Below, piece by piece: positions 11,831 to 22,713 of a stretch of DNA of 64,000 nt. Below the pieces are notes generated by a model that made no database searches, was not told the origin of the DNA, and saw nothing but the letters and a program-made list of their open reading frames with translations. Within the stretch, counting starts at the first letter, position 1. Every line of letters starts with the position of its first letter. The stretch comes from Hemileia vastatrix (Eukaryota; Basidiomycota; Pucciniomycetes; Pucciniales; Zaghouaniaceae): assembly GCA_030280995.1 (NCBI GenBank), contig JASXTE010000008.1:27610193-27674192 (forward strand), in the 5' to 3' direction. Made by a program: the position numbers and the translations under genes.

Positions 11831-12692
11831 TCTAGTGGTGAAGATGTCCTGAAGATCCCTCAAGTTGAAGGTGGAGATACAAAGTATAAGAAGGTAGGTC
11901 AGAAGATTAGGCCTTTAAATGAGCCTATGCCTGTAGGTTTGGATCCCACTTTGAAGAGACCTCCTTTGTCAAGAGATCCATACTTTACTCCTCTGGTGAA
12001 GAATCCTCCTAATTTTGTGGAAACTTCTAGAGTGACTGTGGAAAGGTTGAAAGTTGTTAATTTTGGTTCTGATGAGTGGTTGTCTGATGAGGAACAGAAG
12101 TTGTTTTTGCATGTTATTGTGCTGAGGGAGAAAGTGGTGGCATTTGTTGAAGAGGAAAGGGGTGTGTTGAAACACTCTTATGGGGAACCTTACTTGATTC
12201 CTGTGGTTTGTCATGAACCTTTGAAAATCAAACTTATTCCAATTCCAGATTTTATTAGGGATGATTTTGTAGAGATTATTTGGGAAAGAGTCAGGACTGG
12301 TTTGTATGAACAATTAACATCTAGTTACTCAAGTCCAGTTTTTTGTGCAAAGAAGCAGAATGGGAAGCTGAGAGTGGTGCATGATCTTAGAGCGTTGGAT
12401 AGAGTCACAATCAAGGATGCTGGGATGCCACCAGTTTTATTTAATCTTTCCCTGAGGTTTAATCTATAAGACATTTATTATTAAGTAGTAGGACCATTGA
12501 TATTTACTATTAAATCCTACTTAAGTACTAGCATATACTGACATGTTCCTACTATAGTACCTGAAAAATGACTTGACTGCAAGTTGTCATTTTATTCATC
12601 TGGTTTTAGAGCCCTCTACAAATATTTCAGTATCAAATTGGGATAGAAATGTGACATGTGAGAGATGAGTAAAAAGTTGATGAATAAGGAAA

Positions 12693-12942
12693 CACTACAC
12701 AATATAGGGGGTGGACTTGCTAGCAAGTCCTCAACCTGAACTCAGATGGAACTCAGACTGAACTCATACTGAACCCATACTGAACTCTACTTGAACACCC
12801 ACCTAAAACTGTTCTGCTGAGTGGTCTTCATCCCTGATTGTATGGTTCCTTTATCAATAGCTCAATGTGTGTTCAATCTGTGGTGAGTTTGGGTCCAAGG
12901 TTGCAGACTCACTAGCAAGTCCACCCCCCATATTGTGTGATG
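12693..12942 (-). mobile_element. CACTA-type MITE, family A, copy 1 (250 bp)
   Basis: It starts CACTACACAATATAGGGGG, ends CCATATTGTGTGATG, and is flanked by AAA on both sides (3-bp target duplication). Each terminal repeat contains a GCTAGC-centred dyad (GGACTTGCTAGCAAGTCC on the left, slightly decayed on the right). It is inverted relative to copies 2 and 3, and has no coding capacity. CACTA ends plus a 3-bp duplication are hallmarks of the EnSpm superfamily. Confidence 0.87.
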
Positions 12943-13544
12943 AAATGTAAAATTTCACCATAAAATAAAGACATCAAATTGGAAAGTGAGATGAGTTAAA
13001 ATTTTTCTAATCATGAAAGTTGGTATTTCAGTATGAAAATTAAGCTAGAAAATTGGCAAGTGATATAAGTAAAAACCTGGTGGATGAGGAAAAATGATAT
13101 TTCAGTGTGAAAGTTAAGATGGGAAAGTAAAATAACATATTACCAATAGCTGTATGAAAAGTGCAAGGGTGAAGCAGAAATTGAGATGAGTAAAAAGTTT
13201 AACATTGATAAAAGGTAAGGTTGAGGTGTGAACATTGAATTGAGTGAAATGTGTAAGTGGTGCCAAAGTGAGTAAAGAGTAACCAAGAGATTCAAGCAAA
13301 GATACTGCAAGATAAAGAGTTGTGAATACAAAAAACTGTGACCTAAAAGAAGAGTATATGGTTTCATGAACATAGAAATATAAAAAAAATACATCCATAC
13401 CATAGATGAATAACATTTCGCATTCCACTAATAGCTCCTTGCTTCTAGCCCCTCAGCCAAAAATTACGATCAAATCTATAAACGAGTAAATAAACTATAC
13501 CAATGGCTAAACCTTAATGTTAAGTATAAAGCTAAACCATTATT
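12943..13544. repeat. degenerate repeats (GATGAGTAAAAAG motif) between MITE and THADA
   Basis: Diverged repeats of motifs such as GATGAGTAAAAAG and TATTTCAGTATGAAA run on both sides of the MITE (from about 12620). ORFs of 87-104 codons here are low-complexity and not credible. The last ~100 bp should contain the THADA 3' UTR. Confidence 0.45.
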
Positions 13545-14676
13545 TCAGTCACCATTTGATCTATTAGCTGTAAAGTATAGATCAACCCATGACCCATCAT
13601 ACTCTCCCAAAATATTATTAACCATTTTAATACTCCCACTAATACTACTGCTACTAACTCCATTACCAACACTTCCACCTGCTTCTTGTCCTTCAGCCAA
13701 GCTTTCATAAGTATGATCACTATCGTAAATTCTGAACCAACCCTCTACAACTTTGCGAATTTTAATCACCCTCTCCACCTGTTCTTCCAAAATCAAAATT
13801 TGATTCATCTTTTTACTCACTCGCCCATCCTTCTGCTTCGTGTTTTCGCTACTTTGAATTTCTTCTGTTTGCTGTCCACTACAATCATCACCATCATTAA
13901 TGCCATTATTATCGTTATAATGATCGATATCTGATGCCAAATTGGTTTGCTTGATTTGGATGGATAGTAGACGATTAACAACCGCACAACAAATTCTGAT
14001 TCTCGTCATCAAACAAAACCAAGCACCCTTTGACAAGAATGACAACTCTAATCCTAGGGCTGATAAAGGTAAGCTTGATAGGGCGATTTCGGTTTCTGGA
14101 GATTCAAATTTTGATATATCATTTTCAGGCAGATCATCATTCGATTGGTGTAGTGAAGTTTGAGGTTCTTTTCGTTGAGAACTTTTCATTTGTTTCTGAA
14201 CTTCAATTTCAAATCGATTCCATGCTAACTTAAGCCTTTCCAATAATGATTCCATTTTCTTCATAATTTGATCTAATTTTGATTTCCAACCAACGTGATG
14301 GCTAGAGCAACCACTGCGATTATTCAACTCATATATGTCCTTAGTATCTATATTATTATCCAGACCACAAGAATGGCCACCTTGATCCTTCCAGTCCTCT
14401 TGACTGCGACTTGACTTTTCAAGCTCTTCGTGACATTGTCTTTCACAAAGCCGATTGAAGCCGTCAATACATACTAATCTCCAAATATCATCCCTGTAAA
14501 GATTAAATCGTTCAGTAGAAAACAACAACTTTGACGGGGTCTCTATTTCAGTCATTTCTGTGACATATATAGTTTGAATTTGATTAGGATCAAAATTAAT
14601 CATCATTGACATATTCGAATACAACCAAAAATAAAAATAAAAATAAAAATAAGTCGATTTCCCCAGTTCTTTTTTC

Positions 14677-14714
<38 letters not shown>

Positions 14715-17700
14715 AAAACAACCAACCTATTTCCAAACTCCTTTCTTCTAAAACCCATTCCAATATTCCAAATCCACCCCAACGTTTCTCAACAACTTTC
14801 AATAATTTATAAAAGGCGATAATATGTACAGTCGGCTCCTTATTAACTGAATTTATGTTATAATGACTATCGTAGTTGGCACCAATAACCGTATGCTTTT
14901 CTTGAACCTGACTTGAACTCATTTCATCGATTGGGTTTATTGATTGATTCACATCACTATTGCTTTCCATTTCATTATCTTTTTTTGTACATTGAGTTAC
15001 GTTTTCGCGTTCACTAACAGCAGTGATACAACTATCTTTTAAGCCGTTTTGTGGATCCAAGCAAAGCAGTCTCTTCGAAATCTTATCACTTTCCTTATTA
15101 ATACCACTAAAAACCTCTATAATATTTTCTATCAATCGTCTATCTTCGAACCCAAAGTCGTTACCTACATGACTAAATAATTTCCCAATACTCTTGCCTA
15201 CAAGGATTCTGATGTCTTGATCATCATCTTCTATCATTCTACCCAGCGTAATCAAAAAATCCAGCTCTATCATGGAATCTCTCAAAATTCGATCATTCCA
15301 GTGCTCGCACAATACGTTAATTGCTCTTGCTGCAGATGTACGCACTTCTACATTCTGTGTATTGTTGAGTGAATTGATATTTTAAGAGACATTCACCCAT
15401 CAACAGAAAATTTAGCAGTTAGGAAGTAAATAAAAAGGCCAATATTTATCAGCCATCAGCACTTGCATGGATAAGACATGAATAGAAGGGAAGAAAATAA
15501 AGTATGAACTATAGCAAACTTGAAAATCAAGAGAGGATATTTTAATCTCCTCAAAATACTTGCATATGAATTCTCGAAGATAATCAGCCGTTTCTTCTTC
15601 CAAGTCCTTGCACTTTTCTTCTTCTCCTTGAAGATAATATTCACCATGATAACGATCATGATTATCATTTTCCAGAGTTTCCATCAAATTGATGATGAGA
15701 TAGGCCGCAAGAACAAATAAATTAGCTCGAGTCTCTATTCCATGACTTTGATTTCTTATGTATTTGCCTTTATGTTCCTTCCTCACGCAAGAATGGCCTT
15801 TGATACCTTTTCCCAGCAAACCTGCTCCATCGCCCTTTATAAAACTTGGAAGACTACTGTCGTATTGACTGTACTCCTTGAATAATTCAGCAATCGGCCA
15901 ATCAGAAGTCTCCATGAATAATTTTCCCGTGGCCAAGATTTTGATCGCTGATGCACGAATAGCAACCGAGGTGGGGATTCCTTTTGGCTTACAAGCTCCT
16001 TGGTCACTGGTCTCTACCCCATTCGAAACGGGATTCGAACAGAAATCAAAACTAGACCAGTCAAGCGGGAGTAATTCAAATCTGGCAATAAAAATGATTA
16101 GTTGCCGAATCCTTCCATCATTCCACCATTTCCCGACTCCACCACCAGTGCCATTTGTTTCGTCTTGATCAAAGCCGTTTATATCAGCAGAAGCAACATC
16201 AACTCCAAAAGGCGAACTACATGCATCACTCTCTAAATATTCCATCATGGCCTCGGCAACAACTGGATATCCACTGAGCAACCCGCTACAAACCATATCA
16301 GAAACTTTTCGTTCTCTTTCTCGTACTACTTGGTAAGTACTATCTCTTGAAGAGTCTTTAAGTAAATTTGAAGCAGAAAGGTTAATGGAAAACACAGTAA
16401 AAACGCCATCGCGAGCCACTTGCTCTACTTCATATCTGACTAAATTTTTGATGAAAGAGGGTTCACCAGGCTGAAAACCTGCACACTCCCCTAAGAATTG
16501 ACACCACTCATCCTTTCTTCTGGGTTCAATTCTTCTTTGGACAGTAGAGGAAATGATAGAAAGATCTTGTCCTTGAAGAATTGCTGAATCATTACAATTT
16601 TGGACCTTTCTCTGATTTCCATTCTCATCTAGGCGATTGCCAATTTTGCTGTTGCTCACGTCATGGCTTTTATGTTCAGCTAATGATTTTAAATGAGACA
16701 AAAACCTCCTTTCAAAACCTTTGATGATTTCTAAAAACGTAGATCTGCAAAGGCTGTGGCTCTCACAATACCGTCTTTGCTCTTGCTGTAAACAGAAACT
16801 TAATAAATGTGATGATGAGGGAATGAATACTGGGACCAAGTTGTTTAAAGTGCTATTGACTAGAGACCGAAGTTAACCAAATGTTTATCATGCAATTGAG
16901 ACAGAATAAGTTTGAAATAACATTAAATTAGTGACTTAACAGTGGTAAAAAAGTGAAAAATAAGGCGAGTCAACTTCTAAACGGACCTTTCACCAATTCC
17001 GCGCTGGATAATCGCTCAGGGACCTGAATCAATCTTAAGACAAGCAGAAGCAATCCATGGACCTATTTTACGGCACGCATAATGATAACCTCAGCAATCA
17101 ATATTACTTCAACAAAAGCACTAGATTTTAAGAACGATCTCAATAAAGTCAAAAGAAAGCCCGCACCCGATTCTGATCAAACAATCGATTTGAGCGACTC
17201 AAATCAATATCATTCAAAGCTTGAACAATCACGTCAACAATTTGGCCTGAAGGAAGCAAGCCGGACAATGCATCCGCGCTAATCGATCTTATCTATAGAT
17301 GCACATTGTACAACATAATTTGTTAACCATGTTGATAATATATGTCAGAAAATACAAATATTCGGGTCAATCAAGACAAATTTGATATAGAAAAAAATTT
17401 TGGGAATATTTTTAGGGAAACTAAAAAACATGATTTACTTTGGCCACTTTACTAAATAAATGGTTTCGGACCAACTCTTTCATTTGATCTGCTGCACTAT
17501 CCCACTTTCCTCCAAACTGATTATTCAAATCCTCATTTTTTTGACAGGAGCCAGGATTGCGAAGAAAAGAAAGAAGCAATAAAACTGAATAAAGGCCACT
17601 CTGATTGAATTGATCCTTTTCGATATCGTCATCGGCTTCTGATGAAACATTGAAAGAGCTTGAATTTTGAGTGTGACTTCCTTGAAATATCGATCTCTCA

Positions 17701-20700
17701 AGTTCTGCCAATAAAATAGACGGTAACTTTGGGTATTTGCTAAAGAAATCTTGCCAATATCAAAAAAACATGGACCGCCCAAATTGCCGGTACACATAAA
17801 ATATTATCGCCGACATATTACAAAAATGAATTAATAAACTAGTTTTCAAAAAACAATCAGCTATGATCTCCCACTAACCTGTGATAGACTGTCTCTTGTT
17901 TAGAATCAGAAAAGATCTGTCAATTCCTAAATTTTTTACATTAAAACATCTCTGCGTTAAACCGGCGAAGAGAATCATAGCGACATTTCGGATTCTCCAG
18001 TCAGTAGACCGAAAACACTCAATCGAAACTTCAAAACTGTGCTGGACGAATTGAGATATTGTAGCAGGAGATAATCTGGAGTCATTATGAAGGATTTTAA
18101 GAGTGTTAAGGGCATGGATTTTAGATTCAGGGGAGGAAGAATTTTTTCCCAAGTCGAGGAGCCGCTCAAAAGCTCGGGTTAATGCTTTGGTGTTTTTAGA
18201 AGCTGAAATACCCTGGCAGGTGGAGAGAATGCAAAAAGGTAGCCCAGCACTTCTGCGAGTGATTGATATTTTACGATTCATGATAGCTTCGATATGCCTC
18301 TGATTGATATTAGTGTACAAAGGTTGACCCCAACGTCATCTTAGTGGTATGAAGCTGAAGTCAAACTATTTGGGGGTAGAGAAAGATTTGCCTTACATCA
18401 ACCCATTTTTCAAGTATCTCCTCTGATGTTCCATCCAAATTGCTAACCTCAACACACAGGTCGCTGTAATGAGCATGAATGGAACTGAAGGCTCCACGGT
18501 GACGTATACTGAGCAACCACTCCTCAAATAATTTTCCAATCTGATCTATCTGCTTTAGATTCACTTCATTTGGTACGATAGACTCTTGAGGACTGTGATT
18601 GAGGGCTAAGGAAGACATTTTAGAGGCTCTGATAGAGGTTTTGGCAACTTGTGACATCAAAGCACTGTTTAAAGTTAAAAATAAAAAAAAGCCGTTAGTA
18701 ACTTGTCATCAACATATAAAACTTCTAAGGGGGAAAGAAGAAGTAAAAAACCTTGCTTCTTTCATAGCTCTCCAGGTAAAACTTAAAATAAGTTTATGTG
18801 TGGGCCCGGCGCCTTGGCAAGAATTTTTTTGAATGTTAATTCTATTTTGTTCTTCAACATCCAAATTATTTTTTTTGCCACCATCATTGAACTCTTCTTC
18901 TTCTTCTTCTTCTTCTTCTTCTTCTTCTTCTTCAAGATCATTGCAAATCTCATCCCCAATAAAGTCAACATTTACATCGCTCATAATGCCCGCCTCTTTA
19001 TCAGGCGCAGACAATGAAGGTAAGTTGCCTTCTGGGGCGGCAGCACAAAGTATTATTCGGCTAAAATTCCAAACACGCTCAATTTGCAATTTCGAGATGC
19101 TCAAAATATTTTTCAAATCTTGTGATTCGACCAACGATCTAAGCATTTGATCCGAGAGACTTTCAAGTAATTGACTGAAGTATATTTCATTTGAGATTTT
19201 TTATTTTTAAAAAAGTAAACATTTTTTTCTTTGTAATTAAAAAAAGAGAAAAAAAAACTAGGTATGAAAAAAACTAACTTGAAAGACATCAAAGATCCTT
19301 GAACAGGATACAATTTCGCACCTGTTTCCAGATCAAATTCTGCTTTCTGAATTCGGACGTCAAGTGCAATTTGTCTGGAATATAAAAATGAAGCTACAGT
19401 TGAAACCATAGAAAATGGCAAACTAAATTAGTGGTCACATGAACCAAAAACTGAGAAATAGAAGCTGACCCAGTGGATTTGAACAAGTGGAGATATAAGA
19501 TTTATAAATGGTTGTACTACATGGTACTGATAAGGTGGGGGGGAGAGATTGATTGTCTTCTAAGACCGTCTTTTCAATGACTAAGCGGAGTATCAAACTT
19601 CCTGAGCAGGTCTCACTTTCCCTTCTGCTGGCGACCGCCTTCAGCGCAAAATCAACTAATGAATCTAAATTTTTTGAACCCAAGCCTGGACATCGCCTCA
19701 AGATGGAGAATGAAACGTTGCGGACATCATTGTATGTGCTGGTCAATAATCTGATGAGAATTTGGTAGAGATGAGAATTTAGAATAGTTAGGATGAAAGG
19801 AAATTTTTGAACGGGTTCATGGCCATCAATAGGTTTTAACTTTTTTGGTCGTCCGCTTTTTTGAGCTGGGGTAAGGAGGGAAGTACTGGCTTGGGGGGAA
19901 ATATCAATATTTTTATATGTGGGATCAATTCGAGTATCCAGGATAATTGAAAGATATTTTAGGCAAGTAACTTGATGGCGGTAAGTATTAGCCGGAGTCA
20001 AGTTGCGTAAACAGAATTTAACTAATTGCGATAAAAATTGGGCAACAGTTTGTATATATTGAGTTAACCTGAGTCTCTCTTCTAAAAATGAAGCGTCATT
20101 TAAATCCTGGGGTTTCTTTGAAAGATCGGATATTTTTTTGCCTGCAGCATGAGTCGAATCTCTAAGTCTCCAGAGAAGAGATGTAAGCTTAGAAACAATA
20201 TCCATTTTCATTTCAGCATCTGTCTCTCCAACATTTGAACAAAAGAATAGGAGAAATAGAGATAAATAGGAATAAGGAAGCGGGGTAATAGGGGAAGAGG
20301 AGGAAGATATAATCGTGATGGCAGCATTGCGTAATTGCTTTGATGGATGAGTCAAAGATTGGGCCAATTCTAGATGAGAAACTAATTGATGAGCTTCTGG
20401 AACATCAGCTCGAATGGCAGTTTGAGTGAGGGTGAGTAGCGCGATGAGACGATTAAAATGTGACTGATGAGTATTTTCAAGATTGAATATAGAATTGGAA
20501 GCAAGCTTTTGAGGAGGATGAGATATTTGAGAAGCAATTGAGAAACAAAAAGAAGGATAATGTTTCAAAGCAGGTAAAAGATAATAATTTGCAAAATATT
20601 GATGTTGCTTGACATGATTTTGAGATAAAAGGAAATCAGCAGCCAGACGAGCAGGATCGGAAGTTTTTGATCCAGATTGTTCAGAGAAGAAAAATTTATT

Positions 20701-21057
20701 TGACCAAACAAAAGCAAGAAATCCAGCCGATGAAGCAAGGGTATGATTTGAGAATAAAGAGAACAATTTTAATAGAAAGTTCTTAGGGTTTTGGGCAATA
20801 TCAGGAAGATGATTGAGGATAAAAGAGGGAGAGTGATGGGGAATGATAATTGAGATGATGATGATGGATTGCTTATTAAGTGGATGAAGATGATGTTTGA
20901 GTGAGTGGAAGATGTGTTGGGCAAAGAAAGGATTTTTTGCATGTTTGGCTACTGCAGCCTTGAGCAGAGGAATGTGAGTTGGCAGACTTTTTGGAAATTC
21001 AGTGTCTCTGTTTTGCATGGCGAGGGAGGTGGACCCAAGAAATTTTGGCGGCGTCAA
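13545..21057 (-). CDS. THADA/Trm732-family protein (DUF2428), tRNA 2'-O-methylation partner
   Basis: Eleven exons join in frame: 21057-19470, 19393-19279, 19174-18752, 18664-18397, 18299-17879, 17749-17439, 17292-17167, 17062-16994, 16785-15520, 15354-14727, 14557-13545. They give 2,075 aa without a stop. Diagnostic blocks are HKLILSFTWRAMKEAS, IRHRGAFSSIHAHYSDLC, TRRSAGLPF (about residue 812), HALNTLKILHNDSRLSP and DWRIRNVAMILFAGL (the DUF2428 core), VHGLLLLVLRLIQ, and the C-terminal LLFSTERFNLYRDDIW (about 1749). The family forms a long HEAT/ARM-like solenoid; yeast Trm732 works with Trm7 in 2'-O-methylation of position 32 in tRNA anticodon loops, in the cytoplasm. A 14-Glu tract (about 650-663) comes from a TTC microsatellite. 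The donors of exons 1, 3, 7 and 9 are weak but phase-consistent. The start codon is the first ATG of exon 1; an upstream exon cannot be excluded. Confidence 0.92.
14682..14712. repeat. (GA)n microsatellite in the last THADA intron
   Basis: An uninterrupted run of about 15 GA units lies between the exon-10 donor and the exon-11 acceptor. It explains Arg/Glu- and Leu/Ser-repeat ORFs here. Confidence 0.95.
18893..18934. repeat. (TTC)n microsatellite encoding a poly-Glu tract of THADA
   Basis: About 14 TTC units on the plus strand read GAA on the minus strand within THADA exon 3 and encode 14 consecutive Glu. The repeat is in frame, so length changes alter only the acidic tract. Confidence 0.95.
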
Positions 21058-21313
21058 AAACTCAGGCTGAGAAATGGATATGCAATATGCAATATGTCCT
21101 CACTGATAATTTACTCAAATCATTTTCTTGTTTGGAAGGAGTGGTGTCCTGGTTGTGTTTTAGATTGTAATGTCCTGCTTCCCAAACAAGAAATGTGAGC
21201 CTGTGGTAAGGAACGGTATGATGTCTTGAGCTCAGAAAATTTCCAAGTCAGGAATTTGTAACTTGAAATCCAGTCATAGCATGATTTTGTCCCCAGTGAG
21301 TCTAATGAGAGAC
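21058..21313. promoter_or_regulatory. THADA upstream region with an inverted repeat
   Basis: The 256 bp between the THADA start and the copia 5' LTR should hold the THADA promoter and 5' UTR. An inverted repeat (TCTTGTTTGGAAG near 21126, CTTCCCAAACAAGA near 21178) could form a hairpin. No TATA box was recognised. Function is inference from position only. Confidence 0.35.
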
Positions 21314-21443
21314 TGTTATGGACATAAGGTTAAGATGCTTAGTGATTATGTTTATGTACATAGTTTAGCGTATATAACCTGTGGTGCAGCCAACGTGTCT
21401 AACTCCAGCTCACTCCAGACGAAGCACTGACGCTGCTACCATA
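21314..21443 (+). repeat. copia 5' LTR (130 bp)
   Basis: It starts TGTTATGGACATAAGG and ends CTGCTACCATA. It is followed by GGTTATGGGCC, a plausible primer binding site. It matches the first 130 bp of the 3' LTR closely. Confidence 0.85.
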
Positions 21444-21499
21444 GGTTATGGGCCATCCCTGATTAGCTACTAGCAGTATCTTTTCTTGAATATTCCTGG

Positions 21500-22599
21500 T
21501 GTAGACAATCCTATAGTGCTAGCTATAGGCCTTGACCAAGGGAGTTGGAGTAAAACTGGAGAGAAAAACCCCTGTCCCTTTAGAAAAATAAAGTGAGATT
21601 TACCTGCTACATTAAATTGGTTCCTGTTTGCTAAAGCCCCTTTTCCAACACACTTGACTGCCTGATCAGTCAAGAAAGTAGTCTCCAGACTGACTAACAG
21701 ACCAAAGAACTGAAATGTAGACCGATTTCCACACCAGAGAAAGCAATGATACTTGATGTAGGTTGCAAATCCACACCAGAGACAGCAATAATACTTGATA
21801 TAGCTTGCAAGACTATACCAGAGAAACCAGTTGCCAAGTTAAGTTAAATGAAGAACTCACCTTGCAACAAACACGGCCAATTGTGGCCAAAAAACAGTGA
21901 AAACTGAGTGAGGAACAAGGATATCACCTCCGGATGGTTGTATGATAAATAAAGTTGCCCCAAACTGTCTTATTCACTATATACACACAGACCACTATCT
22001 AAGAGCTCATGCACACCAACAAATTTGGCATTCTTGACCGCCAAATTGCATAAAACCTCTCTAGAAACGCTTCCCAGCCCTCTAGCACCAAGGCGGGCAG
22101 TCTGCCCAACGTCGGGAGGCCCTCCTGAGGTGGATGGACCACCCTGAAGTCAGAAAACCACCAAAAACCACCAAAAATACCCAAACTACTTAGAAAAATC
22201 TACTACAACTACTAAAACCTTTAAAACATGTAATTAGGCTATAACAACATTTTGACATGAAATGTAGAGAAAATTTAGCTCACTCTAACGGTACTAAGCA
22301 CTTAACCCTAAGAGTTAAGGTTAGCCCGTAAAACACAAAAAACAAAATTAAACAGCAATCTTTTTAAATGAAAAATGAGAAATTATCCCCTTAATACTTA
22401 GAATATGAAAAATGTCATCAAGACATGAAATATAGAGAAATTTGTGGGCTATCCAATGGTAGTATCCACATCTCCGTAGTCTCAATATTTTCTGAGTAAA
22501 TCCAGAAAAGCACCTAATTATTAAACAATGCCATTCAAGGCATATCAAAACAACACCAAATTAACCAACAAAGGGCTCCACCATTGTTGGAAGACCACA
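21500..22599 (-). repeat. solo LTR of the gypsy-2 family, inserted in the copia leader
   Basis: It is the reverse complement of the 8081-9183 LTR with identical ends (TGTGGTCTTCC...GTCTACA). It is flanked by CTGG on both sides, so it has a 4-bp (or decayed 5-bp) target duplication. No internal sequence remains, as expected after LTR-LTR recombination. Confidence 0.87.
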
Positions 22600-22713
22600 C
22601 TGGAACCATAAATGTACCCCAAGTTTCTCCCTAGTTAAATGTGCCTAGGATCTGCAGTCAATTAATTCTTACTACATATTCCCCCTATCTCCATCTTTGC
22701 CGGTGTTTAATAC

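Larger units (their letters stand above)
8081..12435 (+). mobile_element. second Ty3/gypsy element, decayed and truncated within RT
   Basis: A 5' LTR (8081-9183), a PBS-like site and broken gag-pol frames lead into the very start of reverse transcriptase (SSPVFCAKKQNGKLRVVHDLRALD), where recognisable sequence stops at about 12435. No 3' LTR follows; the rest is deleted. A solo LTR of the same family lies at 21500-22599 on the other strand. Bases 12436-12692 hold AT-rich sequence without a gene. Confidence 0.85.
11162..12469 (+). pseudogene. pol N-terminal relic with internal repeats, gypsy element 2
   Basis: Two frames (11162-11377 and 11444-12469) cover the protease-RT linker and the RT start. 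The conserved end is EPYLIPVVCHEPLKIKLIPI followed by the RT entry with KKQNGKLRVVHDLRALDRVT. After DAGMPPV the similarity is lost, which marks the truncation. The linker contains a 66-bp in-frame tandem repeat and a ~150-bp duplication (listed separately). The RT catalytic core (F/YxDD) is absent, so this copy cannot encode an active polymerase. Confidence 0.72.
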
